Of a stretch of DNA of 64,000 bases, positions 42,240-54,692 are shown in pieces. Below the pieces are notes generated by a model that was not told the DNA's origin, made no database searches, and was given only the letters and a program-made list of their open reading frames with translations. The stretch is from positions 32,028,101 to 32,092,100 of the forward strand of contig OX638371.1 of NCBI GenBank assembly GCA_951812925.1. The letters run 5' to 3'. Position 1 is the stretch's first letter. Each line of letters opens with the position of its first letter. This DNA is from Calliopum simillimum (taxonomy: Eukaryota > Arthropoda > Insecta > Diptera > Lauxaniidae). A program made the translations under genes and the position numbers.

Positions 42240-42605
42240 ACCGAAAACTAGGTAAATTCGGACAAGAGAAGTGGCACCACCCATACTAGCAAAAGTTTCA
42301 AAATACTATACTGAATGCGTTATTTGAGATAACACAACCAAATTTCACTTAAACAGTAAATGCAAGCTTTGAGCAAAAACTAAACAAACTCGGACAAGAG
42401 GGCGTGGCATATCCCATATAATTAAAAGATCCAAAATGCTATACTGAAAACAATTTTTGAGATAATGCAACCAAATTTCACTCAGACACTAAGAACAGTA
42501 AGTGCAAGATCTGAGCAAATGCTTTGAGAATTTTGAGAAGTGGTCGTGGCATCTCCCGTAAAAAGTAAAATTTTCAAAACACTGCGGTGTAGGGTATTTA
42601 ATTTT
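42240..42605 (-). repeat. inverted copy of the ~140-bp tandem unit (~2.5 units)
   Basis: In reverse complement it shows GCCACGACCACTTCTCAAAA-like and GCCACGCCCTCTTGTCCGAG blocks with 'TTGGTTGCATTATCTCAAAA'. With copy 1 it forms a large outer inverted pair around the foldback element. Confidence 0.75.
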
Positions 42606-42937
42606 TGGCCCGGCTAAAGGTAACACTCTTACTAGTCTTTATTTTATTTTAAGGTGAATTGAAGTTCCCTTTATGTACCTTATATACTTTTTAATGTACA
42701 ATATACATACATATTTTTATATTCGTTATCTCCTTTTGGAGCTTATGACTTAAAGAAATTCTTAATGATTTGAACTCATAAAAAACATATTAAATTAAAG
42801 CTAAAATCGCCGAATGCTAGTTTTTTCTATGCTTAATTGACTCAATGGATCAATTATCCGGGATTCTTTTAATTGATCAGTCGTTTCAATTAAGCGGGCC
42901 CGGTTTAATTGATTTCCTGGTTGATCTCCTTTAACTC

Positions 42938-43757
42938 CTAGGAGCATAGGGCCAATATAAAATCTCTCCATTTGTCACGATCCCTTGCGATGACTTTGAT
43001 CTCTTGCCACGATTTTCCCGATTCTTGGATTTCCTTTTCCAACGACCTTTTCCAGTTGGTTTTGGGTCTACCACGTCCTCTACTGCCTTGTGGATTCCAC
43101 TCAAGTGCCTGGCGACAAACTTTGCTGTGTGGTTTCCGGAGAGTGTCACCAATCCATCCCCATTTGCGCAGCTTGATCTCGTTTGCTATAGCCTTCTGAT
43201 TGCATTTTTGATGTAGCTCGACATTTGATATAGTGCGAGGCCACCAAACCTTTAGTATACGCCTTAAGCATTTGTTGACGAATACTTGCAGCTTGTTCGT
43301 TAGTTGTTCAGTAACAAGCCATGTTTCGCACCCATATAACAAAACCGATTTCACATTCGAATCAAAAATGCGCACTCTCGTTTTGGTGGATATAACGGAT
43401 GAAGACCATACATATTTTGTTCAGATGAGCAAACGTGCCTTTTGCTTTTGCTATTCTTGAGTTGATATCCTCCTTTGCTCCACCATCCGTGGAGATAATG
43501 CTGCCTAAATACGTGAAGCTATCGACGTTTCCGATGTCATAACTGCCAGCTTTAAACGTGATGTCATTGCTTGCGTTTAGCTTCATGCTTTTAGTCTTGG
43601 ATACGTTGATTTTTAGGCCGGCCTTTTGTGATTCCAAGACAAGGTCTTCAATTTTGCTTTGCATATCTGAATGTTTGGACGATAAGAGGCAGATGTCGTC
43701 AGCGTAGTCGAGATCTTCCCTGGTTAATTGAACCGAAAAGTTTGCATTTTTAATCAA
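42938..43757 (-). pseudogene. RTE-like non-LTR retrotransposon fragment (RT end plus C-terminus)
   Basis: 43757-43375 reads REDLDYADDICLLSSKHSDM (catalytic YADD), GLKINVSKTKSMKLNA and SFTYLGSIISTDGGAKEDIN. After a frameshift near 43370-43380, 43375-42938 reads VKSVLLYGCETWLVTE, VNKCLRRILKVWWP, LRKWGWIGDTLRKP, and GSRGRGRPKTNWKRSLEKEI, ending at a stop near 42938. This is the usual end of RTE-type ORF2 proteins in insects ('xWGWxGHTLRK...RGRPKTTWRR'). The 5' end is missing, as in most LINE insertions. Clade assignment is from the C-terminal string, not a tree. Confidence 0.82.
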
Positions 43758-43959
43758 GTCAACTGATGAGATATTTATCTAAAAGGGAATCAGAATAAAG
43801 GTAAATTGTTTCCTTTACTGAATGACATAAAATTAATTGTTTTGTTTTATGTATTTTGGGTTTTATTTAAAAAAGAAAGATGGGTGGTCCATATTTCCCT
43901 CCCTTACCCTACATGCTAGACGGAAAAAACTATTTTTTTTGCAGTTTTTTGTGTTTTAG

Positions 43960-44185
43960 GTATGGGAAAGTACAATAAAAATTATTTCAGAATTTTTGGA
44001 CAAGTGGGTGTGGCACCTCCCATACAACTTACTTACATTTTGGGCTATATCTTAAAATCGGAACGACCTAGGTTACAAAATTTTAAGTGTATAGGTTTTA
44101 TGTAGTTTCTTAAATTTATAAAAAAATTTCAGCACGATTGGACAAGTGGGCGTGGTAACTCCCATACAACTGAAATATAAATTGC
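43960..44185 (+). repeat. two ~140-bp tandem units
   Basis: GGACAAGTGGGTGTGGCACC and, 140 bp on, GGACAAGTGGGCGTGGTAAC, each followed by TCCCATACAAC. The style resembles the units at 39 kb but the sequence is different. Confidence 0.6.
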
Positions 44186-44514
44186 ACCATAACTAACGAA
44201 AAAATCTGCAATAACGAAATTTTAAGTAGACGTGTAATTTGATTTCTATTAATGTTAGAATTCTAACATTTACAATTATAACCTTTCGAGAGCAAGAATC
44301 TCTCTAGCAGTGGGCAAATAATCCACAACAGTGGGATATTCATTGTGAATTGTGGAAGATAGCATGTCTCAAAACCAAATTTGAGAGTGCATTCAACATA
44401 ATAACAATTAAGAAAAATATTTCCAATGAACACAGCTGATAGCAACAAGTGTACTTACATAAATGACATTAACAGTGTTATTTATGTGAGGATTTTTGAC
44501 GAGGTAGATCGTTC

Positions 44515-44600
44515 CGTAGCGTGGCCTAAGTGGTAGATGTCTGCTGCACTCTTTCATTAGAATGCAGAAGGCTGCAGGTTCGATTCTAGTAAGAAGCAAA
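44515..44600 (+). repeat. tRNA-like sequence (class II, Ser/Leu-like)
   Basis: GTGGCCTAAGTGGTAGATGT is A-box/D-arm-like. An anticodon-arm-like CTGCA...TGCAG stem and GCAGGTTCGATTCTAGT, a B-box, follow. The acceptor stem is not complete, so it is likely a SINE head or pseudo-tRNA. Confidence 0.5.
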
Positions 44601-44637
44601 GATTAACTAAAATAGGCCTGATGAGGCTATGTACATA

Positions 44638-44665
44638 TATATATATGCAAATATATATATGTGTA
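44638..44665 (+). repeat. AT microsatellite
   Basis: Two (AT)n runs separated by GCAA, just downstream of the tRNA-like sequence. Confidence 0.8.
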
Positions 44666-47118
44666 TGTGGTAGTTGCCGAAACATATGTCACCAATTTCC
44701 AAGTTAATATTTGTAGCGTCGCACAGTGCGTTGAGCCCATACAAGCAATGGACAAAAATAGAAGGAGTGGTTGGATATCGATGAAATTTGGTACTATAAG
44801 TAATTTGGGGTCGCTGAGCTCAAAAATAATCTCAGATTTGTTGTAAATTTTATAGTTTTGCTAAAAACCAGGTATTTAGGACGATTTTCTTAAGGTCCAT
44901 ATATAACGATGATGAAAAAGTAATGTTTAATGTTAACAAATGAAATCTACGTAGTAGAAATAACGTTTTTTGTACTTGTGAGACCATTTGTGTTCATAAA
45001 AACAAAAAAAAAATTTTCAACATAAATTTTATATTTCATACAAATTTTTCGTTTTAAGCATTTTTTAAAAAAAGAAAAAAAATATTTGTAGGACGAAGTA
45101 GGAAAAGTTATTTGCAGTTCTTGATTATATAGAATTTGAGCTAGTAGATTAATAAAAAAAACGGCACTTATTTTTATAAGATTTGTTTTTTTTTTTTTTC
45201 ATCGAAATTTGTCAATTTCTGAAGTTTTTCATTTGATAATATCGTGTATTAAAATCACTACAATATACATCAAATTATATATTTTCCAAAATTTTTTAGT
45301 TTTATTTATTTACTCAAATATTATTCATAATAAAAAACTTTACCTCGCTTAGTTTATTCAAAAGACAAATTTTTGATAATTATTTGTTTAAGAGAACCCA
45401 AAACGAATTGAATAGAACATGATTTTTTTGAAGAATATCTCAACTTTGAAGTGTCACAGCGTAGCCAAAACTGAGTCTTTCTCCTAAATATTTTGTTTTT
45501 ATTTTATTGATGCAATTACCTGTCGATTGATACCAATATTATTAGGTTTCGAGTCACAAAAAATTTTGATTTTTGCCCATTAGCCAACGCAGTGTGCGTC
45601 GGTTGTTGTTCATTGCAAATTTGACTGTACAAGTTCGTATTAATGGAATATTCAAAAATAGCAGTCTAAAAAAGCCAAATTAAAATCATTTTAATTTGTG
45701 AAAAATCATTTAATTTATTAATTATACTTTTTATTTTTATTTATATTATTTTAATGTATTAATAATATTAATTGCTTTTCTCGGGCTTTCTACGTTTATT
45801 TTTTATAATTTTTATTTCTATAATTGATTTTTTTTTTTTCTGTGTATTAACCATAACGTGTTGTGTTTGTTATGTTAACCGGATTAGAGCTCAAAGTAAT
45901 GAAATTACCTAAAAACCATTCATAAAATTTAGAAAAAAAATTCGGAACCTGGATTTGAAATTTAATTTAATAGCATTTTTAGGACAATGAAATAGGTTAA
46001 AAAAAAAAAAAAATACTATGTCAAGTTTGCGCACTTAGGCACTCCTAGTGCTTAGAGTAGAGATAATACTCAGTTGAAAAAAAAAAGTTTGGTGAAAATA
46101 TCAAGTGACCATTTTTTTTTTATTTACCAAAATATTTAACCAAATTTTTCGTTTTTGAGACTGATTTACACTTCACTAAAATAGGGTTTTTTTTTCGTGT
46201 ATTTATTTATTTTTTTTTTCTCAGTGTAAAAATATTGTGTGTTATATTACAAATAATTAAACCCCACAAAAAGTCTCATCGACTTAAAATTATATTCAAT
46301 TCGAGTTTTTGCTCTAGCTTGTACTAATCGCATCACTGTGCGACGTAATCAATAGACTAATAGGTATTGTTTCCGAATTGATTATCAGCCAAAAAAAATT
46401 TAGTATTATTCCGTTTTTTTGGGCATTAGATTTGTTAAAAGACGGAGAATTAAAAATCCCTAATTTTTTTTATTTTTTTTTTTTTGCTTAGTTAACTTAA
46501 TTTCTTAAATAAATACAATAAAATATTAAATAACGGATTGAAATATCTTTCGCCTTCAATTACCATCGGTTATTAATTGATTTTAATAAAATTTTAATCT
46601 GACCACAAGCAGTGCAAGTTCTTGCCAGTGTCTTATAAAGAAAGAGGGGTTGCGGGGTATTCCAACGTCAGTCGCATCGTTAGTGATGATTAGAACCAAA
46701 AAAAAGAAACATGCGATGCCACAGTTTATTAAAAAAAACAAAAAATTTAAGCACTTTTAATAAACCCGTCGTTTAATTGATTTATTCGATTTTGTCGATG
46801 ATGCTAATGGCGATGGTGACGGTGATGATAACGGTGTTGGTGAGGTGAGTAGTAGTGCTAGTGTTTAATCGCTAATGCGAGGTGATTAAATGTATCCATT
46901 TGTATTTGTCTCCCCATAAACGACGATGTGACCACGTCTAGTTATTGGAATTGGAATCAGCTTGGTCGCATGTCATCTCATTAGGAGCTACGCGATAAGA
47001 CAAATTTGTTTTTTTTTTTATTGTGGCTTTTGTTGTTTTTGTTTTTTGTGGTTAAATTAAATTCTATTTCGTTAGCGGCAGAGGAGGAGAAACAACAAAC
47101 CAACGCATACTGTCTTCT
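44666..47118. other. unassigned, strongly AT-rich
   Basis: Long T- and A-runs are seen and no motif is recognised. From 46620 to 47100 composition is more mixed (GATGATGGTGATG-type triplet runs near 46795-46860), possibly single-copy DNA. Confidence 0.4.
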
Positions 47119-47224
47119 AGGGTGTTTCAAAAATAAATACAAATTTTATAAAACTTTCGCTTAACGGCTTAGCTCTCTTATGCGTAAGTTATGAAAGCTA
47201 AGAAAGTAACTTTCAAAACACCCT
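47119..47224. mobile_element. ~105-bp MITE with AGGGTGTTT ends
   Basis: AGGGTGTTTCAAAA (left) and TTTCAAAACACCCT (right) are inverted. Inside, CTTTCGCTTAACGGCTTAGC and GCGTAAGTTATGAAAGCTAA partly pair. Confidence 0.6.
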
Positions 47225-48667
47225 GAATTTTTATCGTTGGTCCGTCTTTCATACAGTTTCCTATCTAATTTTGTCGCCTTCTGCTTTTACTGATTGTGTC
47301 TCTGAATTAGTTTTTGTGTTGTTGTTTTGCCTTTGTCCAACAACAACAACAACACAATAAACGAATTTTGGATTCTTTAATTTTTGATGTCTCCATTAAA
47401 TACGGGCTCATACGTCTCAAATGCGCTCCCAAGAGTAATGAGGTGTTGATAGCGATGAAAGGCGGGTTAATTAACAAACCATTCTCTTGCAACTGGTTAG
47501 AAAAAGAGGAGTAGGCAACGTTCAATCGGATCGATTCAGCTAGTGATCAGAACAACTTACTGTCGTTATGTCCGTCTGTCTGTCAGTCTGTCTGTCCTAT
47601 TATTTGTTTTATTTCAATACATACATATGTATGTATTTAAATAAATAAATAATGGCGTTAAAAATGTCTCTCAAGAATTCTATGGAACAAAAAAAAAATA
47701 ATCAAGATTTAGAAAGTGGCTGCGCTTTGCGGTGACATCGAATTAATTTGCATTTGATAAATCACATCGAATAATGTGGTAAATCATTTATTGACAAATC
47801 AAATGAGCAAAGCCAAATGATTGACGTACTGTAGATTGGCTTTATTGTTTGATCCGCTTAATTAATTTAGCTACTGTTCGAACAATTATGAGCAATTGAT
47901 TTGTAATCGGCGGCGGCTCTTTTCAATGTGATTATGATTATTGTTTAAAAAATGCACTAGTGGGATAAATAATCAAACCGAACAGATTTGAACGTACCTG
48001 ATATGGTCAGTTGACTTAATAACTAGTTACCATCACTAATATGGTAGGAATGCAATTTTTATGACGTAAGTGTCATACATACAAGGTTATTCCATTCCTT
48101 TCAGATCCAAATCCAAGGTTAATGGTCAGTTTTTATCACTTTTTGGATTCGGACTTTTTGTTTGACGCAAAAACATAAAGTTTTAAAATTATTCTTTCAG
48201 ACATTATCAGGGTGTGCTCTAGACAGTATCATAAACAAAAATTCCATCAATTCTGAATCACTTTGTTTTTTTTTACCCATTGTAGGGTTCGACCATTAAC
48301 ATTTTTCATCATATCTTCGGCATTTATAGTCCGATCTTAATGCATGATTTATCAATACTTATATCTCGCCGAGGCATATTTCATTGACATCAAGTATTAA
48401 CCCACCAGATCTTAATTCCTAACACTCTAATATACCACCCTATTCTCAGAAAATCATTAAACTTTTCCTAAGAAAGTATTTCGATTATTCCATTACTATT
48501 TTAAAAAATATTTTGAACTTTTTTTGTCGAACGCAAGTCTCTACACATTTTCCAAGTGTACTTCAGAAAATTTCATGTTTATTTTGGAGTTAGGGTATTA
48601 ATTTTCGATATTTGAATTCATAAGAATATATTAATGCAGTTATTGAATATTAAAATTCAATTCCGAA
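47225..48667. other. unassigned sequence
   Basis: A CAACAACAAC run lies at about 47338 and GTCTGTCTGTCTGTC at about 47573. No gene is supported. Confidence 0.4.
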
Positions 48668-48669
48668 TA

Positions 48670-49404
48670 CGTAGGTTGCCTTTTATGTTTCGGGATTGGG
48701 CAACCCTAGTGTTGCAATCTGGCAACTGCCAGCTCTATCGTAAAGTTTGACATTTTTGAGGTTATACGTACACAGAACATTTTGACATACGAGCGCTATA
48801 TGTGTTGCTTACAGTAATTTAAAAGATTCATCTCGCCCAAAAAATGGAATTAAATCGTGCGATTATTTTTTACAACTTTCGACGTGGATTAACTCAACAA
48901 CAGTGCATCGATGAACTTGATTAAATTTTTGGCAATGAAGCTCCATCAAGGACCAGTGTTTATCGATGGTATGGTGAATGCAACCGAGGTCGTAGTTCAC
49001 TCCAAGACGAATTTCGTGAAGGTCGTCCAAAATCAGTTGTTGTTCCGGAAACCATTGATGCTGTGCGCCAACTGATATTGCAAGATCGTCATGTGACCTA
49101 TCATGAGATTGAGACAACCTTAGGCATTAGTGGGACCAGCATACATTCAATATTGCATGAACACCTGGCCGTAAAAAAGGTTTGTTCTCGTTGGATACCC
49201 CATAATTTATTAATAGCTTAAATTATCAATGGAAAAATTGATTTTCTTAACTCACTGTAAACAAAACAAATAGCACTTGTACATCAAAACGTTGTGAGTA
49301 CGTTTATGGTAAAAAAATGTCAAACTTTATTATGGTGTTGCCAGATTTTAGCTATTGACATTAGTGTTGCCCAATCCCGAAATATAAATAAAAGGCAACC
49401 CTCG
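48670..49404 (+). mobile_element. 735-bp internally deleted mariner (irritans-like)
   Basis: TA duplications (48668-48669 and 49405-49406) flank long inverted termini. The left starts CGTAGGTTGCCTTTTATGTT and the right, in reverse complement, starts CGAGGGTTGCCTTTTATTTA. Both then share TTTCGGGATTGGGCAACAC and further blocks (ATCTGGCAAC, AAGTTTGACATTTTT) over about 95 bp. Inside is only the N-terminal part of a mariner transposase. Confidence 0.92.
48844..49200 (+). pseudogene. mariner transposase N-terminal (HTH) part
   Basis: From ATG 48844 the frame reads MELNRAIIFYNFRRGLTQQQ, then CIDELD, a TAA, and FGNEAPSRTSVYRWYGECNR, SLQDEFREGRPKSVVVPETI, DAVRQLILQDRHVTYHEIET and GTSIHSILHEHLAVKKVCSR, then WIPHN. 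These are the two helix-turn-helix regions and the 'WVPHxL' linker of mariner. The DD34D catalytic core is deleted. Apart from the single stop, the remaining sequence is well preserved. Confidence 0.92.
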
Positions 49405-49769
49405 TATCTTACTTTGATTCCAGAACAAAAAACTTCAATTCAATTTTTGAATATTTCAATTAATTTAGAAAATCCTTTTTAGACTTCAGGACAACCATTT
49501 CACAAATATGTCACTTCGCTGTTTGAATATTGGAATTCATTTCGTTTCATATCATTCATTCATATCCAGAATATCTCACTTCAACTTCAGAATAGCCAAA
49601 AGGACTTTAGAATGTTTAAAATTAACTTCAGAATCTGAAGTTCAGATTGTACTTTTAACTTTTTGATTTTTTATTCAGAGAACTTTGACAAACAGTGTTC
49701 TTAAAAGGCAGGATTATCACACAAAAATTACGACAAAAACTGAAATGGAGGGCTTCGTTCACCTGTAAA

Positions 49770-50210
49770 ATTCTATAAAGTACTTGAAAGTCCTAATCTT
49801 TGTCTTTAAAACCTATTTTAATTTATTGTCGATATCTTTTTTTTCTCAGAGATATTCTAACATAAAAAGATAAAATAGTGCAAAAAACAGGTTTTTTAAT
49901 ATTTCGGTCTACGATATCTCCTAGAAATAGGAAGATATCGACTTATTTGAAATAAGGTCTTTAAGAAAAAGATTAGGACTTTCAAGTACCGTTACCAGGT
50001 TAAGCGAATAAACGATGTGTCATATAGTTATATAGCTTAAAAAAATTGCAAAAAATCATTTGTTTTTAGTTTTTAGATTAGAATATCTCAAAAACTATAC
50101 ACGATAGAGCAATTCTGAGATTGTATGAATTTAGCATCGCAAAGCACATCGAATGTGAATTTGAATTTGTTTTGTTTGTTGTAGTTAAAAAATTTTTTTT
50201 TTTTTCGTTT
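49770..50210 (+). repeat. diverged single arm of the 40.3-41.7 kb foldback
   Basis: Blocks shared in order with 41075-41520: GAAAGTCCTAATCTTTG, GATATCTTTTTTTTC, ATATTTCGGTCTACGATATC, AGCAATTCTGAGATTGTA and TTTAGCATCGCAAAGCACAT. Similarity is well below that between the two arms at 40-41.7 kb. Confidence 0.8.
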
Positions 50211-50429
50211 TATATGGAAAACTAGAAAAGGGGCTTTCTCGAAGGGGGTATCTGAACGGATTTTCTGGACAATACGAAAACGATTACAAAGGCCTATAGA
50301 ATCAACCCCATTTTCAGTTTTTGTCGTAATTTCTGTGTGATGATCCTTCCCTTTAAGAACACTATGTTGTACTACAGAAAACTATAAACTTAATTTTAAA
50401 CTAGTAAGGGTGTTACCTTTGGCCTAGCC

Positions 50430-51145
50430 TAACATTAAATAAACTACACTGCAGTGTTTCGAAAATTTTGCTTATATGGAAGGTGCCACGTCCTCTTCTC
50501 CGAATTCATCCAGTTCAGAGCTTACGTTTAGTGTTTGGGTGAAATTTAGTTGCATTATCAAAAAAAACTTTTCTCATATGGGAGGTGCAACGCTCTCTTG
50601 TGCGATTTGCCCTTTTTTTGCTGGGAGCCTGTATTTATTGTTTTTAGTGTCTGAGTGAAATTTGGTTGGATTATCTCAAAAAACACTTTCAGTATGGCAT
50701 ATGGGAGGTGCCACGCACTCTTGTCCGAATTCGCCTGTTTTTTGCTTAGAGCTTTCACTAACCATTTCTAGTATTTATGTGCATTTTGGTGGTTTTTTTT
50801 TTTTGTAAAAAATACTCCTATAGTTGCATTATGAATATATTTTATGTATGGACGGTAGGCGTGTTCGTTGACCGATTTCGCTCATTTTCAATTTCTCGAG
50901 CAAACTTTGACGACGGAGGCAGAGTACCAAATTTCATTGAATTATCTTGCTCAGTTTTCCCAAAAAATCCATTTCCACGCACAGACAGCCAGCCTGCCAA
51001 CCAGCCAGCCAGATAGACGGACATGGCTGTTTCGACTCAGGAGGTGACGCTGATAAAGAATATATATACTTTTCTATACCTGCCACACCTCTTTCTTCGC
51101 GTTACAAACGGAAGAACAAAGTGAATATACCCTGGCTGTAGGGTA
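50430..51145 (+). repeat. ~140-bp tandem unit plus dispersed tail, copy 2
   Basis: Tandem units lie at 50430-50770 (GGAAGGTGCCACGTCCTCTT; GGAGGTGCCACGCACTCTTG). The tail at 50820-51145 has TTGACCGATTTCGCTCATTT, ATTATCTTGCTCAGTTTTCC, CCAGCCAGCCAG and GACTCAGGAGGTGACGCTGA. Same order as 38960-39790. Confidence 0.8.
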
Positions 51146-51269
51146 TAAAAAAGTAAATGAAATTTCCTATAAAATAACTCATAAAAAAATGTCTGAGGTT
51201 AAAAATTTACCGATATATGGCCACTCAAACATAGAAATATCGTTTATTTTGTCGGAAAAACGGTTGTTA

Positions 51270-51429
51270 GAGGCTGTTAATATATTACGTCACACTTTTA
51301 GGGGAGTGGGGTGGTTCCCAAATTTATGACATGAAATTGTGAAATTTGTCAATGAAAATGTGACAGAGTGGAGGAGATGGTAAGTCCGAAAATCGTGAAA
51401 TTTGTGTGACGTAATTTATGAACAGCCCC
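51270..51429. mobile_element. 160-bp PIF/Harbinger-type MITE with TTA duplication
   Basis: Ends GAGGCTGTTAATATATTACG and the reverse complement of CGTAATTTATGAACAGCCCC are inverted, flanked by TTA (51267-51269 and 51430-51432). The related locus near 40100 lacks the insertion (ATTCAAAA continues directly after the gtcgaaaaa block), a natural empty site. A 3-bp TTA/TWA target fits PIF/Harbinger. Confidence 0.85.
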
Positions 51430-51432
51430 TTA

Positions 51433-53811
51433 TTCAAAATCATGCCGTCTTACGAAAAAAGTGAATCAGGCAAAAAATGTTTAGACTTTTTTTCATAATT
51501 TTTGGGGACATTTAATAATTTTTCAAAAATTGGTCAAAAAAAAAAAAAATTAAAAAAGTTCCAAAAAATTAAAAAAATTCCAAAAAATTCTAACGTATTC
51601 TTAGATGATTTTAAACATTTTTTGTCTTATACTCTTTTTTCGTAAGATGCCTTCATTTTAAGTAAAACCGTTTTCCGACCGCCTGAACAATTATAATTGA
51701 CCGATTTCTGTAATAAAAACCCGTGAGCGTCTTACTTCTTTTTTAGCATGTTTTTTACGACCTAATCAAAAGACTTGATCTTATCCCATTCATTAAAGGC
51801 TGAATTTTCAAAAGACATTTGGTGTTTAAGCACCTCTGAAACTATATTTGAATCCACTTTCGCAATAGAAAGGTCGATTGTGCCAGCTACACAATAGACA
51901 ATTGCAATTTATTTTGCCAGTAAATTCGTTGAAGGGCAGTTTGAGGCTAATTAATTTTTGTCAAGCTTACCATTTGCTATAACCAACCCGCAGGCTTGAT
52001 TGCCACCAGTGGGTCATAATTTCCTCACAATTGACAATGCGCCAGCAACATTTCACTTCGATATCTAAAAGAGGAAACCCAACTTTCAACTTTAACTTTT
52101 ACCGTATTCTAACGTGAATGTGCATTTAAAAAATGATTAAAAAACAATTATTGTTATTAAAAATGCAGTTAAGAAATGAAATCTAAACATTTTATTTGCA
52201 TTTGCATAATTTTTCAAGTTTGTGGCTAAAGTCTTTTGTTTTGTATCTATTGCATACATATGTATGCCAGCGAGTAGTAGAAAGCACTGCATCTTTTGTT
52301 ACTAAAGATATCGACATTTTTTATTTGAATTCAATGACAGCTTGGCACACAGAAGTGAGCATGAGTTTGTATAACATTTCAAGTAGAGACGTAACCTCGC
52401 GGTTTCGTAGTTTCGCCGCGTCGCGCTTTACAGCAACCCCACTCTACTCCACTCCACTTCTGCTTACGGTGGCAGTTGCCATGTGACGGTATCGATGACA
52501 CGGAGGCGTCGTCGTCGTACGTACACAATGCACTTTGGAGGCACTGGTCCACAATTTAATGACTTATGGTGTGACGAAAGCGCAATTGAAGTTCATTGCA
52601 GCGCAAATGCATGCGCATGCATGAGGGGCGACTGTAAAGCGCACGCTGTAATTGCAAAGCAGCGAAATACGATATCTTCATTGTGTTACTCAGACTCGCA
52701 CGTACAGTGGAACAAAACGCATTGTGCATCAAACTAACAAATATTTATTTTGTTTGGATATGCATCTTAACGAGCAATTTGAATATTTGATAATATGATC
52801 AATATAACATATAACTTTCAAATACAATATAACCAAACTCTTCTGTACCATTGCCAACTGTTGCTTAACAGTATAGCGGCGGCTTTATACCAAAGACTTT
52901 GTATTTGTTTTGTCACAGCAACTGGACTTCTCGAATGAATTTCCTTTCATTCTTGTCAGCACTTTGGACATATCCGCATTTACAGCGCGTTGGACAGCAG
53001 AATGCCCTTTAATGTTGCTTGCATGTGTTGAATTGGACGGTGAACGCATTCGGTTGTCTTTGGTGTCCACCGGCAATGTCACAAAGTCTCTTTAGCGTTC
53101 ACTTTGACACATGAACTTAACATTTCAATGAGAAGAACGCGAGGTACAAAAAAGGAAGTGGGCATAGTCGCCAAACACGCATCGATAATGCATATACAAA
53201 AATAGAAAAACGATGAGGCGATGAGAATATCACCTGTAAGTATTAGCATAATACGAGTATAATGATTTTAAGCGGCTTATACTTTGATTAGACAAGAGCT
53301 TCTTGGTCTAACAGTTTATTAAATACTCGTACAAGGTGAAGCAAAGTAGTGACTCAGTTTGATTGAGCTATAACTATTGAAATTAAAAATAGTTAAGAAC
53401 ATAAAAATTTGTGCTGCTACAAACAATGGGATACAATACGCTTCAGCAATGGAAATAGACTGCATCGATTTCATCTGTGATTGTGATACAGATGATATCG
53501 ATGCATCTTACAAAAAGTAGGATGATTTATTTCTCTTATGAAAACTAGGTTGTCATTGATTCTTGCTGCAAAAAATAAAACATTTCAACCTGTTTTTGAC
53601 GAAACCTAGGATATTTCTTATTTCGCTGCATCAATTTTCTTATCTTAATGAAATAGTTATTTCAGGTATAAAATATTTTGGTGAAAAAACAATGAGAATA
53701 CGTAACATATATTATAGTATAAAATTCAAATAAAGACTGTTCCAGAAGAAATTGACTTTTTTAATTTTTAAGATTATGATTTACCTGATAACATAAGCAA
53801 ACAAAAATAAA
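51433..53811. other. unassigned; includes a G+C-richer stretch at 52330-53100
   Basis: The stretch 52330-53100 has more balanced composition and several 60-96 aa frames on both strands, none with a motif. It could be single-copy host DNA. No splice-consistent gene is defensible. Confidence 0.35.
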
Positions 53812-54692
53812 AAAGGTCCTGCCACCGAAGGGAGACCCCCCTAAGACGTAAAAAAAGTAATCAAATACATATATATATTAAATGGACACTGTTATGCAAC
53901 AACGAGTCAACCCTCAAACAAATTTTTTTCGATTCATGAATGCAGTTGATTTCTAAATAACGAGAAGTAGTTTCTAAAAACCGAACCAATATTTTGTTAA
54001 TAAGAGGTTGAAAACAAGCAAATTTGTTTGACATTTTCATATCATTTGTTTTATGACATATGTACAAAAACGTTAATATCCCAAAACTCATTTTGAGTGA
54101 GTTGACACGTTATTGCATAACACTGTCCAAATAAGGAACACAAAAATTGCGTCGATAGCCTTTTACGCATTATTCGTAAGTTTTAGGAATTTTTTGTTTA
54201 TGTGACTCCTAATGAAATTTTTTGTCTAATATTTTTGTAGAACACATTAACCCATTTTAACCTAGTTTTTGTAGACAGGGGTCAAAAAGATCCATAAAAA
54301 CAGGATATAATGGGTTAAGATGTTTTAGAAAAATGACTGTTGCATGATTTTATGATGACCTTGGAACAACAAGTTTAGTGAAAACACTGAAAAACCATAA
54401 AACTACTAACATATTCAATATTCATAAAAAATTAACTTTCAACCCCCTCTGGGCTGTTATAAGGGGTGACTTTGCAGCTGATATAATTTTTTATAGTTCT
54501 CTTTGATTACAGCACACCCAAAATCCTAACTAATACACACATTTTCGAATGTTTATACCAAGTGTAATTTCGACCTATAAGAGTGGCTAGGGGAAAAATG
54601 GGCTATCAGTTCGATTTTTGATAATTATATTTGGTTTAAGCGTCCCAAAATACGTAGGGGTAGGGGTGCTTGCCTTCTAGGGCAGGACCTTT
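53812..54692. mobile_element. possible ~880-bp unit with AAAGGTCCTGCC termini
   Basis: AAAGGTCCTGCC (left) and GGCAGGACCTTT (right) are inverted, and a pyrimidine/purine block (ACCCCCCTA / TAGGGGTAGGGG) follows inside each. It encloses the 247-bp MITE at 53883-54129. No duplication was found, so the boundaries are tentative. Confidence 0.5.
53883..54129. mobile_element. 247-bp MITE with TGGACACTGTTATGCAA ends
   Basis: Left TGGACACTGTTATGCAACAA and right TTATTGCATAACACTGTCCA pair with two mismatches, and continue through GAGTCAAC/GTTGAC. No gene is present. Confidence 0.85.

Noticed and set aside
44618..44635. CTGATGAGGC as a third hammerhead
   Set aside because: CUGAUGA is present but no stem II partner followed by GAAA.
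52196..53095. Several 60-96 aa frames on both strands
   Set aside because: No motif, no coherent exon chain, and both strands are equally open; composition explains them.
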